Shown in pieces: positions 40,396 through 49,695 of a DNA stretch of 49,764 nt. How positions within the stretch are numbered: position 1 is the first letter of the stretch; every line of letters starts with the position of its first letter. The stretch is from the NCBI GenBank assembly GCA_035293765.1, contig DATGMF010000032.1, forward strand, positions 1 through 49,764, in the 5' to 3' direction. The DNA comes from DASRHT01 sp035293765 (GTDB lineage: Bacteria > Chloroflexota > Ktedonobacteria > Ktedonobacterales > Ktedonobacteraceae). A model generated the notes under the pieces. The model did not search any database. It was not told the origin of the DNA and saw only the letters and a program-made list of their open reading frames with translations. The position numbers and the translations under genes were made by a program.

Positions 40396-41838
40396 CTAAA
40401 GGCCAAAGGCGTAAAGTGTGCCGTTGGCGTTGCCGATGTAGAGCACGCCATGAGAAACCGTCGCACTGCCAAAGAAGGTTGCTCCAAAGCCGGGCGCTCT
40501 AAAGATAAACTTTGGCTGCCCTGTTGCAGTATCCAGGATGATCATTTGATTACTGGCGCTAATGATCACCAGACCTGGAATAACCGTTGGGGCAGCAACC
40601 ACTTTACCGGGCGTGCAGTACTCCCACGCCGTCTGCCCGGTCGCCGGATTGAGCGCCCACACGGTACCGGCGCAACGCTTGCCCGCGACGGTGGAGACAG
40701 CCGTGGCGACGTATAGCTTTGTGCCGTCCCAGGCGCTGGCCGCAATATTGCTGATAGGCCCCGCGAGCTGTCTTTCCCAGACCGGCCCCGCGCCGATATT
40801 GGAGCGGTCAAAGGCGTAGTAGTGACCATTCTTGTTGAGGATTCCCAACATAGGATGGATCGTACCGCCGATCCTCGCGGTAAAAAGAGTCGGGCTGTCC
40901 CCAAAGTCGCTATCGTACGCCTGCTGAGCTAAAGGAACCTGCCAGGAGCGAACGAGCGTCAGATCGCTGGCGCGCAATTGCAGGACGGCATAAGCCAGCG
41001 ATTCGTACTGGCCGCAAAGCGTTCGCGTTCCGGTCGAGACAAAAATGGTGTTGCTAGCCACATCAACAGCCGGAGCGTCCCAGACGCCAGCGCCGTTGCA
41101 GTTATTGGAAGTCGTATGAAAGGTATTCAGGATGGCTCCTGTGGTTGAGCTGAGCCGGTATACGCGCCCTGGCCTGAGGGGGCAGTCTCCGTACGATGAG
41201 ATGCCAACGTAGATGCTTCCCTTGTATAGTGCTGATCCGGCCCAGATCATCTCATCGGGTGGGGTGCCCAGTGTCGTAGCCCAGATGACAGCGCCGTTAG
41301 AGGCGTTGAGTGCGTAAAATCTGGCATTCCCTCCTGGCACAAAAACGACTCTGGTGTTTCTGCCATTAATTGCAACGGTAGCAACCGTGGAGGTACCGGC
41401 AACCCCGGCGCTGGCTGGAATACATTTTCCTGGAGGAGTATCCTTCCCCAGGAAGGTTTGCCAGAGCTGTTGCCCATTTAGATTGGTGGCATGTTCATAC
41501 CCATCCCACGAGCCCCAGTAGATGACGCCGTTGGAGACAATTGGCTGAGTATCAATGGTGCCGCCAGAGTGATACTGCCAATGAAGCTTTAATTGAGAGA
41601 TATTGCCCCTGTTCAGGATGGTCTCGAAAGAGTTGTAGTTAATGCGTATATTGCTGCCCATGTACGTGGTGATATCACCGGCTGCCCCTGCGAAAGGACT
41701 GGTATCAGCGGAAGCAGAGCTGAACCAACCTGCTTGTACAAGTAGAGCTCCCATCAGCAATATTGCTTTTCCCACCGTGCCGAGTAGATGTGGTATACTC
41801 GCTTTTTGGGGGAACCACAAAAAACGTTGTTTAATCAT
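40396..41838 (-). CDS. secreted PQQ-type beta-propeller protein
   Basis: 480 residues. A signal peptide (KAILLMGALLVQAGWFSSASA) precedes repeated propeller blades with the tryptophan-docking style of PQQ/BamB repeats: LKLHWQYHSGGTIDTQPIVS, NGVIYWGSWDGYEHA, ARFYALNASNGAVIWATTLG, GTVWALNPATGQTAWEY. Several cysteines (for example KCIPAS, GDCPLRPG) may form disulfides outside the cell. Start ATG 41838 with AAAAAGG just upstream. No enzyme active site is evident; it may be a quinoprotein-like dehydrogenase relative or a structural propeller. It is convergent with the MFS gene, 127 bases apart. Confidence 0.8.
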   Translation of the reverse strand: MIKQRFLWFPQKASIPHLLGTVGKAILLMGALLVQAGWFSSASADTSPFAGAAGDITTYMGSNIRINYNSFETILNRGNISQLKLHWQYHSGGTIDTQPIVSNGVIYWGSWDGYEHATNLNGQQLWQTFLGKDTPPGKCIPASAGVAGTSTVATVAINGRNTRVVFVPGGNARFYALNASNGAVIWATTLGTPPDEMIWAGSALYKGSIYVGISSYGDCPLRPGRVYRLSSTTGAILNTFHTTSNNCNGAGVWDAPAVDVASNTIFVSTGTRTLCGQYESLAYAVLQLRASDLTLVRSWQVPLAQQAYDSDFGDSPTLFTARIGGTIHPMLGILNKNGHYYAFDRSNIGAGPVWERQLAGPISNIAASAWDGTKLYVATAVSTVAGKRCAGTVWALNPATGQTAWEYCTPGKVVAAPTVIPGLVIISASNQMIILDTATGQPKFIFRAPGFGATFFGSATVSHGVLYIGNANGTLYAFGL

Positions 41839-42087
41839 ATAGTTTCCTTTTTAGTTAAGAGCGGATTTTCCCCATCATTTCCCCACAACCACCATTGTTT
41901 GAGCCAAAGTGTTTACATAAGGTTGTGATATATCCTCGCACTCTGAAAGGAGTTTACTAAATTTTCAAAATATCAACCGTGTGATTACGGTGTGAATCTG
42001 GTTAGGTAATCTGCCTTACCTGTGTAGATTTCTTAATCGGTGGAAAACAGCGATGAGTGATGAAAGAATAAAAGGTAGAAATAGGAA

Positions 42088-42729
42088 TTAGCTATAGACG
42101 CCGCGGTTTTCGGGTGGGAGCATCTGAGCAATCTGCTGCATCATCTCGTCTGTCACTACCTGCAAGCCAGCTTTGCGCGCCATACCTTCTGGCAACATGG
42201 GCAGGTACGGTGTGCCAATCTCCACCGTCACGCGAGGAAACCAGCCACGATGGCGGCGCAGGATGCGACGAGAGCCGTAATGAGCTATCGGCAGGATGAG
42301 GGCTTTGCTGCGTAATGCCAGCATGGCTACGCCGGTATGCGCGGCGATCATGCGCTCTTGCCGCGCAACGGTCCCTTCGGGAAAAATCATCACCGCTCTT
42401 CCCTGACGCAGATAGGCCAGTGCCTGCTCCAGAGCTGCTCTATCGCCCTCGCCGCGATGGACCGGAATTTGTCCGGTCAGTTGAGCGAGCCAGCCTGCAA
42501 CGGGCCACTTGAAGACCTCAATCTTCGTGAAAAACCAGACCCGACGTGGTAGAAGGGGAGCCAGCAGGAATGGATCGTACCAGCTAAGATGATTGGCAAC
42601 AAGCAAGAGCGGTCCATTTTTGGGTACATGCTCCAGTCCGCAGACGTGATAGCGGCAGACGAGGCGCGTCAGTATCCAGGCAAGGCCACATAGCAGGCGA
42701 TAGACAATATTGCCGACACTTTCGCGCAT
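42088..42729 (-). CDS. plsC: 1-acyl-sn-glycerol-3-phosphate acyltransferase (PlsC family)
   Basis: Transfers an acyl chain to lysophosphatidic acid in membrane lipid synthesis. 213 residues. The HX4D motif is NHLSWYD; the substrate motif is MIFPEGTVAR; GQIPVHRGEGDR and ILPIAHYGSRR match motifs II and IV. A short hydrophobic N-terminus would seat it on the membrane. Start ATG 42729. Same direction as the gene upstream at 42802-43545. Confidence 0.9.
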   Translation of the reverse strand: MRESVGNIVYRLLCGLAWILTRLVCRYHVCGLEHVPKNGPLLLVANHLSWYDPFLLAPLLPRRVWFFTKIEVFKWPVAGWLAQLTGQIPVHRGEGDRAALEQALAYLRQGRAVMIFPEGTVARQERMIAAHTGVAMLALRSKALILPIAHYGSRRILRRHRGWFPRVTVEIGTPYLPMLPEGMARKAGLQVVTDEMMQQIAQMLPPENRGVYS

Positions 42730-42801
42730 CGTGCCACACCGTTTACATAAAAATTGAACATGGTTTTACGCGATATTCTATCACATTTTCTCTGCTCCTG
42801 A

Positions 42802-43545
42802 TTACCCCTTCCTCTCAGTGGATGAAGTAATGGTGGAGGCGACCTGCTCTGGCGCAACCATGCCGCGCTCCAGCTCTGTAAAGCGTTGGCGGCCCCTTCG
42901 GCCAGCGCTGAAGGTCCAGATGATCAGAGCCGCAGTGATACCATAGATAACAAACGGCGAGACCGCCAGGAATTGCTGGACACTTAACATATTGACCAGC
43001 GTGATGCGGATGATGGCCTCCAGAAGCAAGCCAGCGCCCCAGACTGCCGTTATCACGCGCAGTCGGCGGCGAAAGCTCTCGTGCTCCTGCCATAACAGGT
43101 TAAAGCGAGCAATATTTGATGGATTATTGCCAGAGGCGAAGTGACGAGCCATGTAAAACATGATGGGTCTGGGCAGGGCGAGGGAAATCAGCAGCGCCAG
43201 GCCAAAGGTGATTGTAAAGAATGACTCGCGGATCAGATAGACCTTCGGGTCTCCACCCAGGACAGTAATGATTACTGAGACGGCAATACCTGCCAGCACG
43301 AGACCCGCCAGAAAATCGATACGTTTCTGGCGGAGAAGACCCACAAGGCTGTGGAGAAGCGAAGGGATGCCAGTGGCAACCAGCGCGAGGAACGACGAAA
43401 TGGACGTATAATTCGTCAGAGCCCAGTAAATCAGAAAGGGGAAAGCGCCATTGATCACCACGCTGACGATGATCCCTCTGATAGCGTTTGTTTTGGTAGT
43501 CCGTCCAATGTTTGCCAGATCCGTGGAAGATGGCGTAGTACTCAT
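42802..43545 (-). CDS. VC0807-like integral membrane protein
   Basis: 247 residues with about six membrane segments (GIIVSVVINGAFPFLIYWAL, FLAGLVLAGIAVSVIITVLG, FFTITFGLALLISLALPRP). The GLLRQKRIDFLAGL and PRPIMFYMARHFASG blocks recall the VC0807 family, whose function is not established. Start ATG 43545 with GGAGAAG upstream. Likely co-transcribed with plsC, 72 bases downstream. Confidence 0.65.
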   Translation of the reverse strand: MSTTPSSTDLANIGRTTKTNAIRGIIVSVVINGAFPFLIYWALTNYTSISSFLALVATGIPSLLHSLVGLLRQKRIDFLAGLVLAGIAVSVIITVLGGDPKVYLIRESFFTITFGLALLISLALPRPIMFYMARHFASGNNPSNIARFNLLWQEHESFRRRLRVITAVWGAGLLLEAIIRITLVNMLSVQQFLAVSPFVIYGITAALIIWTFSAGRRGRQRFTELERGMVAPEQVASTITSSTERKG

Positions 43546-43801
43546 GATATTCTTCTCCTCATGACGTTACTTGAGAAACGACCCTTCGTGCGCCGCTCTT
43601 TGCTTGTTTCTGTAAGAGACTCATCAGAAAAACAATGCATAATGCTGTTTCAGGCCCTCAACATGAAGTGATGGGCAGAGACTGCAAGGAGGATAAAAAC
43701 GGGTTTTCTCTATCCAGGAGGAAGTATACCGACAAAATGATGGAAAGGGCTTCCAACTAAAGATGGAAAAAGCGGGAAGAGGCCCTTGATGCGCCGACAT
43801 T

Positions 43802-46800
43802 TTAGAGCAGGTGTCGTGTGTTAGCGCGGATAATAGCCTGGGTGCGGCTCTGGACCTGTAGCTTGCCATAAATGGTGTGGAGGTGCGATTTGACGGTACT
43901 GACGGCAATGACAAGTTGCTGGGCGATTTCACGGTTCGATTTTCCTTCGCCCATCAACTGCAAAATTTCGCGTTCGCGTTTGCTTAACTGTTCAAGCGGG
44001 AGTTGGTCGTCTCTGTAATTGTTATTTCGCTCTTCCAGCTCTCTGCTCAACAAAGAGATCAGATGGTCCAGATAGCCAGTAGGAGCGTCGTGCCGGGTAG
44101 AAATCTTTGTGTTGTGTCTGACCTCACGCAGTTCAGTGAGTAGCGTGAGTATGGGCGTGCCTTCATCGAGCAACGTGCGCTGATAGCCCTCCGCTTCAGC
44201 ATAGCCGAGCGCGCACGTAAGCCTGTCGAGTGCCTGTTCCTGTTTCCCCTGTGCCTGGTAGAGTACTGCCTGAAGCGTGTGTATTTTGAGCAGGCTGCCC
44301 CGCCGCTTCTGCGTTTCTGCTGCCATGCAGAGCGTCTGGAGCAGACGATCTGCTTCAGACCAGCGTGAAAGGCTGAGTAAGAAGCGCGCTTGTAGCAGAT
44401 AGCATCCTTCCAGTATAGGGTTCAAATGCTGCGTTAGCTCGGCTTCCAGCGGGATCTCCTGTATCCAGCGATGAGCACTTCTGATGTCTCCTTGTATCAT
44501 TGCTACCTGCGCTCGCCACGCAGCCAGCGCCCTGCTAAGATCGGTACTGTCTTCTCCTATTGACTTCAGTATCCCCTCGTTCTCCTGCAAAAGCTTCTTC
44601 GCTCCAGCCTCGTCACCTCGTAGCAGCCGTATCTTCACAAGCTTATACAGACCATTAAGAAGCGCTTCCACGCTATCGAATTGCTGGCACAGGGCAATAC
44701 CTCTCTGCAAGTAGTTTTCTGCCTGCTCCAGGTTGTTCCATTCATATGCTACTATGCCAAGAGCAACATAGGCGGGTCCATGATGCATACGTATATTAGC
44801 AGCCTTTTCTGACCGGAGAACACGATGCGCGATCTGCGTCGTTTTATGTAGCTGTCCCGTCATGGAGAGCATATGCGTTAGCGTAGAGATAATGGCAAAG
44901 CCCAGAATGTTGGATTTGTTGGCGAGCATGGCTGACAGCTCCTCTTCCAGCCTCTTGATTGCCCCAGAGACATCGCCCCGCCAGAGGGTGATCAGCCAGG
45001 ACTGCTCCTTGTCCCCTCTGTTAAGGCGTTGAGCATGAGCACTGGCACGGCTGCTCAACTCCTGGCCGAATGCCACGCGATTGTCCCGCAGCACGACCAG
45101 CGTCCCATACAGCCTGAGAAAATGTGAGATGATGTCTCCTCTAGTTTTCTCGTCGAGATGTGTCTGAGAGGTCATGCTCGTAAGAGTGTGTGTATATATG
45201 GCCTGCTCCAGATGATCAGCATCCGTCGTTTCTAGTGTTGGAAGCTGATGAAAATGTGCATACTCCTGGAGCATATCGACTGCCGCTGGATAGCGGTTGA
45301 TCGCGATCATGTCCCAGCAAACGTAAACGAAGAGTACTGGATGGGTGAAAAGTGTTTCCTTTGACAACAGATTTACCCAGGGCATGATACTGGCGACTTC
45401 GTTATGCATAATCATTGCCATACCCGCGGTTTCGAGAAGCGTGGCGATTGTTACAACGTCGCCAACCTCCCTGGCATGCCCAATCGCCTCTGCGACCATG
45501 CCTTGCTCCTTGAACCAGCACATGGCCCTGCGGTGCAAGACGGTTACCAGTTCAGGCTCCCTTTGTAAAAGTAGCTGGCGCAGCGTTTCGGCAAAAAGAT
45601 GATGATAGCGATACCATTGCCGTTCGTCGTCGAGTGGGATAAGGAAAAGATTAGCCTGCTCCAGCCATGCCAGGGTCGTCTGTCCACCTGCTTGCCCTGT
45701 GACCGCCTCGCAGAGCTTGCCCTGGAGCCGCTCAAGAACGGAGGTAGCGAGGAGGAAGTGCTGAATATGCGCGGGCAGATGTTCCAGCACTTCCTGGACA
45801 AGGTAATCAGCAATATAGCGATGTCCGGCGCTCAAAGCTTTGATAATGTCCGTGCTCGTGGCGCGCTGCTTGAGCAGAATGGCGATCAGTTGCAGACCGG
45901 CGATCCAGCCCTCTGTATGCGCAAAGAGCATGTCAATCTCTTCGCCAGAAAGTGTTAGTTTGCTATTCCTGCTGAGAAATGCTCTGATTTCGCCAGGGAG
46001 GAGATACAGATCGGTGCCTCGCAATTCCAGCAATTGTTCGTGCATACGCAGGCGCGCCAGTGGCAGGGGAGGATCGTGGCGCGTGGAGATGATCACATGG
46101 ACATGGCCTGGCAGATGTTCTAGCAGAAAGGCCATACCTTGTGAAAGTTCTGGATCGCTCACATAATGGTAATCGTCCAGCACCAGTACCATCTCCTGTT
46201 GACAGGTCCCTAATTGATTGAGCAGTGTGGTCAGCATCCGCTCTCTATTCGGCTGTCGTCGCGTCCGCAGGAGCGTGAGCGGCCCTTCGCCTGTGCCTGG
46301 ACATAAGCGCTCAAATGCTGTGAAGATGAGTCTCCACAGTCGTCCAGGCTCGTTATCATCGCGCTCTAACGTGATCCAGCCGGCGCGAATCCCCGTTTGC
46401 TGTGATAGCCAGCTACTCAGCAAGGTGCTTTTCCCTGCGCCAGCCGCAGCCGAAATCAGCGTGAGCGGTCTGCTCAGGGCGACCTGTAAGCGTTCAAGCA
46501 AGTGGAGGCGAGGAAGGGCATGTGGTGGTGGAGGTGGGATGCGGAGTTTTGTCTCCAGGAGCAGATCGTCCTGTTGTGCTGCTTCATGCGGCTGAGAGGT
46601 AGGTATCTCCTCAGCCGCCGTGGGTGCGGATGCAAAGAGCGAGGTAACGTGTTCGAGCTGGCTGATGGTGACAGCCTCGCTTTTCCCCAGATATTTTTTC
46701 TGTACGCGCTTGCCATTCCTGTGATAGGCATACCAGTACCCATGTTCTTGTTGAGCAGGTTCGCGGCGCATCGTACAACTGCCGACCTTGCCAGAAAAGG

Positions 46801-46945
46801 CGAACGAGGACACCGTACTTAACCACTCCTGCAATTGTCGATAATCATCGGGCAGAATGCTGCTCACTTGTCCGTGGTTTCCCGAGCACTCGTATACCTG
46901 GCGTTCAGCAGACCACTTGATTCTACATGCGGTACTTTTTGGCAC
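43802..46945 (-). CDS. MalT-type LuxR-family ATP-dependent transcriptional regulator
   Basis: 1047 residues. Residues 1-105 carry a module with GYWYAYHRNGKRVQKKYLGK that parallels the N-terminus of the two BTAD regulators. Then a STAND ATPase: Walker A LISAAAGAGKSTLLSSW near residue 160, LVLDDYHYVSDPEL near 250. A long helical/TPR-like middle follows. The last 65 residues are a LuxR helix-turn-helix (LSKREREILQLMGEGKSNRE, then STVKSHLHTIYGKL). Proteins of this type bind an inducer, oligomerise with ATP and activate transcription. Start GTG 46945 with AAGGGG five bases upstream. Two sets of direct repeats lie in its upstream region. Confidence 0.9.
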   Translation of the reverse strand: MPKSTACRIKWSAERQVYECSGNHGQVSSILPDDYRQLQEWLSTVSSFAFSGKVGSCTMRREPAQQEHGYWYAYHRNGKRVQKKYLGKSEAVTISQLEHVTSLFASAPTAAEEIPTSQPHEAAQQDDLLLETKLRIPPPPPHALPRLHLLERLQVALSRPLTLISAAAGAGKSTLLSSWLSQQTGIRAGWITLERDDNEPGRLWRLIFTAFERLCPGTGEGPLTLLRTRRQPNRERMLTTLLNQLGTCQQEMVLVLDDYHYVSDPELSQGMAFLLEHLPGHVHVIISTRHDPPLPLARLRMHEQLLELRGTDLYLLPGEIRAFLSRNSKLTLSGEEIDMLFAHTEGWIAGLQLIAILLKQRATSTDIIKALSAGHRYIADYLVQEVLEHLPAHIQHFLLATSVLERLQGKLCEAVTGQAGGQTTLAWLEQANLFLIPLDDERQWYRYHHLFAETLRQLLLQREPELVTVLHRRAMCWFKEQGMVAEAIGHAREVGDVVTIATLLETAGMAMIMHNEVASIMPWVNLLSKETLFTHPVLFVYVCWDMIAINRYPAAVDMLQEYAHFHQLPTLETTDADHLEQAIYTHTLTSMTSQTHLDEKTRGDIISHFLRLYGTLVVLRDNRVAFGQELSSRASAHAQRLNRGDKEQSWLITLWRGDVSGAIKRLEEELSAMLANKSNILGFAIISTLTHMLSMTGQLHKTTQIAHRVLRSEKAANIRMHHGPAYVALGIVAYEWNNLEQAENYLQRGIALCQQFDSVEALLNGLYKLVKIRLLRGDEAGAKKLLQENEGILKSIGEDSTDLSRALAAWRAQVAMIQGDIRSAHRWIQEIPLEAELTQHLNPILEGCYLLQARFLLSLSRWSEADRLLQTLCMAAETQKRRGSLLKIHTLQAVLYQAQGKQEQALDRLTCALGYAEAEGYQRTLLDEGTPILTLLTELREVRHNTKISTRHDAPTGYLDHLISLLSRELEERNNNYRDDQLPLEQLSKREREILQLMGEGKSNREIAQQLVIAVSTVKSHLHTIYGKLQVQSRTQAIIRANTRHLL

Positions 46946-46971
46946 ACAAGCCCCTTTAGCAACGTGTAGTT

Positions 46972-47101
46972 TTGTTACCTATGACCGTAATTGTTACCTA
47001 TTTTATCATATGGGACTGCCCTTTACCTTTGAGATAATAGCAGTATTAAAAGCCAGTGTTTGAAAATATAGCGTTTTATTGATTTTCATAGCGTTTTATT
47101 G
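46972..47101 (-). promoter_or_regulatory. two pairs of direct repeats upstream of the MalT-type gene
   Basis: TTGTTACCTAT at 46972-46982 and 46991-47001 (19 bases apart) and ATAGCGTTTTATTG at 47068-47081 and 47088-47101 (20 bases apart). Spacing near two helical turns puts each pair on one face of the DNA. MalT-type activators bind direct repeats, so self-regulation is possible. Confidence 0.4.
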
Positions 47102-47128
47102 CAGGATTTCAAATATCCAAAAAACAAA

Positions 47129-47174
47129 GAGAGACAGGGTGTATCCAACTCATGGCGGATACACCCTGTCTCTC
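47129..47174 (-). terminator. strong intrinsic terminator of the small HTH genes
   Basis: GAGAGACAGGGTGTATCC (47129-47146) and its exact complement (47157-47174) form an 18-bp perfect stem with a 10-base loop. On the minus strand it starts one base after the 69-residue gene and is followed by TTTGTTTTTT. Confidence 0.85.
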
Positions 47175-47175
47175 G

Positions 47176-47385
47176 CTAAGAAATCTTTAGGTCATCAATA
47201 TCATTCAACATGATAGATTTACCTAACTCTCGACTCAATACCTCAACAAGTGCTAATGCCTTTAAGTGCTGTATAGGAAGTCCCTCATCAGCCCTCTGTG
47301 CGGTTTTGTAATCTACATCAGCTAGACGAGCAAGCCTATTGACTGAGAGCCTTGCCTGTAAACGAAGTTCTTGAAATGTTGACAT
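47176..47385 (-). CDS. small XRE-type helix-turn-helix protein
   Basis: 69 residues, essentially one helix-turn-helix domain (FQELRLQARLSVNRLARLAD, then YKTAQRADEGLPIQHLKAL). Homologous along its length to the 94-residue protein encoded 21 bases upstream. Likely a DNA-binding repressor or an antitoxin-like regulator; no toxin gene is visible. Start ATG 47385, just after GGCAGGT. A perfect terminator follows. Confidence 0.7.
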   Translation of the reverse strand: MSTFQELRLQARLSVNRLARLADVDYKTAQRADEGLPIQHLKALALVEVLSRELGKSIMLNDIDDLKIS

Positions 47386-47406
47386 GGTTCATTTTTTACC
47401 TGCCTC

Positions 47407-47691
47407 CTATCGCCAATCTACAAGCTTTAAATCTGTGTCTTCTATAGTGATAGGTCTACCTAGCTTCTGGCTTAGAGCTTCAACAAGAGCGAGTGCTTTG
47501 AAGTATTGGATTGCTCGCCCTTCTTCTGCTCTCTGCACAGTTTGGTAGCATACATCTACTAAACGTGCCAGTTGATTTACTGATAATCCTGCTTCTAAGC
47601 GTAATGCTTGAAATACAGGGGCAGCACAGACCCTATCAATAGCAGGCTTAGTAGATATATCTACGCTTTGTGCGAGTGATTTAGAGGGCAA
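47407..47691 (-). CDS. small XRE-type helix-turn-helix protein, N-terminus altered by IS insertion
   Basis: The HTH part (FQALRLEAGLSVNQLARLVD, then YQTVQRAEEGRAIQYFKAL) matches the 69-residue neighbour. The first 25 residues have no counterpart there, and the start codon lies within the 3' end of the IS982 transposase, overlapping it by 11 bases. The simplest reading is that the IS replaced the original start. Expression from an IS promoter is possible. Possibly a two-gene operon with 47176-47385. Confidence 0.6.
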   Translation of the reverse strand: MPSKSLAQSVDISTKPAIDRVCAAPVFQALRLEAGLSVNQLARLVDVCYQTVQRAEEGRAIQYFKALALVEALSQKLGRPITIEDTDLKLVDWR

Positions 47692-48498
47692 GATCAGCCA
47701 ACTTGAGGGCAGGTCTGCCCAACAAGGAGTTGACTGTCATGCCGACACTATGAGCCGTCACTTTGGCGGCAACCCTGGTCATCAGGCCCCAGGTGCTTTT
47801 GGCATAGTGCCTGGACAAGTGCAGTTGCTCTTGTAACTGAGCGTTGACCGTTTCGCAGATCAAGCGCAAGCGATTGAGTTGCTTTTGAGCCTGCGGCGAG
47901 CGCTTGGGCGGCTGGGTACTTTTGACCGGAGCCAGCAGACGCAGGGCGTAAGACTGCTCAAGCACGAGCTGCAAGGCCGCATCGTTGTAGGCTCCATCGC
48001 CAAGCAAGTGCTGCAGACGGTGCGCAAACGAAGCCAGCAGTTCCACAACGGGTTGGTTGTCATAGCAACTGGCTGGAGTGAACAGGAAGCCCATGATCAG
48101 ACCGGTGAGACTGACCACGCTATGGAACTTGTAGCCAAAGTATTTGATCGCCTTGCTGCTACAGACCCCATAGGAAGCACTCCCGGCAAAATCACTGGCC
48201 TGTTTGCTGCGTTTGTAGCTCACACATGGGACCGGAGCTGAGTCAATGACCGCCGTCTCTTCTACGTGCCATGCCTCCAGCACGAGCTGCAAGCTGGCTC
48301 GTAGCGCCAGAAGCACACGACAGAGGTCGCGCTTCCGGCGGTTGTAGCGGCTGCGTTCGTTAAGGCCGGGGAAAAAAGGGCGCAAACTGGCTTGATGCAG
48401 TCGCAAGAAGTGATCCTCTCGCGGTTCTCCGATCAGTTCCTGATGGAGGGCCAGAGTAATGACCTCACTGTCGGAAAGATGGGGGGCCGGACTGGAGT
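47681..48498 (-). pseudogene. IS982-family transposase, 5' part cut off by an IS3-family element
   Basis: The frame is open from 47681 to the IS3 edge at 48498, further than the first in-frame start at 48406. The recovered part reads APHLSDSEVITLALHQELIG and SRYNRRKRDL, then the DDE residues: ETAVIDSAPVPC, LLGDGAYND and the glutamate in RLICETVNAQL. This is the IS982 pattern. The first residues are missing and would lie beyond base 49758, outside the window. The transposase is therefore probably inactive. Confidence 0.8.
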
Positions 48499-48532
48499 TG
48501 ATCCAGAAAAACGTACTCTTGAAACTTGGAAA

Positions 48533-49354
48533 TTAGCTCATCTGCGATTGATGTGCTTGCTCAAAAGCAAGCGGGCTCACATACTGTAAGGTCGAATGTA
48601 AACGGATGGGATTATAAAAGCACTCCAGATACTCGAAGATGGCTGACCGGGCCTGCTGCCGACTCTCAAAACGCACCCCATGAGTACATTCCTTAGCAAG
48701 CGTGGCGAAGAAGGCTTCCATGGCAGCATTATCCCAACAATTGCCTGTGCGACTCATACTGATCTGCACCCCCACCTCCTGCAGGGCAGCCTGATAGCGC
48801 TCGCTGGTGAATTCGGTGCCACGATCACTCTGATGCAACAGATCTGCTCCAGGATGCCGCCTTGCCACCGCCATGCGCAGCGCCAGTTCGGTCAACTCTG
48901 AATCTTCGCTCGCCGACATCGCCCAACCGACGACCATCCGTGAGAAGAGATCCAGGATCACCGCGACGTACAACCACCCTTCGGCAGTCTCCACGGCTTT
49001 GGTGTCGGTCACCCACTTGGTATTGGGCGCTGACGCAGCAAACTCTCGGTTGAGCGTATTGGGAGCGAAGCGCCCTCGCGGATCGCTCTTGGTCGTCGGC
49101 TTGCGCTTGTGCTTTTTCTGGGCACTGATGCCCAACTGCTGCATGAGTCGCAGGACCCGTTTGCGGGAAGTGGATATCCCACGGGTCCGCAAAGCGGCGT
49201 GAATGCGGGGACTGCCGTACAGCTTGCGGTGAGCCTGATACAGCTGCTGAATCTCGGCGGCAAGTCTGGCATCTTCTCGGCAGTGCTGGCTGGCCTTCCG
49301 GCTTTTCCAGCCATAATAGTCACTCTCAGACACCTCCAGCGTTTGACAGAGCAC
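48533..49354 (-). CDS. IS3-family transposase, OrfB (DDE integrase)
   Basis: 273 residues from GTG 49354; in practice probably made as an OrfAB fusion, since the frame is open upstream to the slippery site. A HTH_21-like segment (LYGSPRIHAALRTRGISTSR) precedes the integrase core. Catalytic residues: first Asp in WVTDTKAVE, second Asp in LHQSDRGTEFTS, Glu in NAAMEAFFATLAKE. The end YNPIRLHSTLQYVSPLAFEQ is typical. It cuts and joins the IS ends. Complete and apparently functional. Confidence 0.93.
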   Translation of the reverse strand: MLCQTLEVSESDYYGWKSRKASQHCREDARLAAEIQQLYQAHRKLYGSPRIHAALRTRGISTSRKRVLRLMQQLGISAQKKHKRKPTTKSDPRGRFAPNTLNREFAASAPNTKWVTDTKAVETAEGWLYVAVILDLFSRMVVGWAMSASEDSELTELALRMAVARRHPGADLLHQSDRGTEFTSERYQAALQEVGVQISMSRTGNCWDNAAMEAFFATLAKECTHGVRFESRQQARSAIFEYLECFYNPIRLHSTLQYVSPLAFEQAHQSQMS

Positions 49355-49398
49355 CGTAATCGGGTACTGCTGGTGATGCTCGGCGATGAACTGAAATT

Positions 49399-49695
49399 TT
49401 ACCCTGGGCTGCGCGAAAAGATGCCGATAGCTTTTTTTAAGATGTCACGCTCCTGGCGTAAGACTTCATTTTCTCGCTTTAACCGCCGAATTTCCTCTTC
49501 TTGTGGCGTTTGATGCCCACTCCCAGGAAATGCTTGCTCGCCTTGTTCGGAAAAGAGCTTGCACCAGTGATGAAGGGTACTATCGGCAATGCCCAAATCA
49601 TGGGCGATCTGCACTAAGGGTTTCTGACGAGATCGGGCTAACTGTACCGCTTCCACCTTAAATTCTTTCGTAAAGGTACGCTGCTCCTTTTGCAT
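49399..49695 (-). CDS. IS3-family transposase, OrfA (helix-turn-helix)
   Basis: 98 residues. HTH of the transposase_8 type (RTFTKEFKVEAVQLARSRQK, DLGIADSTLHHWCK) followed by a leucine-zipper-like coiled coil (EEIRRLKRENEVLRQERDIL). It recognises the IS ends. Near its end the minus-strand sequence TTAAAAAAAGC (49431-49441) allows a -1 shift into orfB; the two frames differ by -1 as required. Start ATG 49695. Confidence 0.9.
   Translation of the reverse strand: MQKEQRTFTKEFKVEAVQLARSRQKPLVQIAHDLGIADSTLHHWCKLFSEQGEQAFPGSGHQTPQEEEIRRLKRENEVLRQERDILKKAIGIFSRSPG

Noticed and set aside
40282..40716. 144-codon plus-strand frame
   Set aside because: It lies mostly antisense to the well-supported beta-propeller gene and its peptide has no recognisable features.
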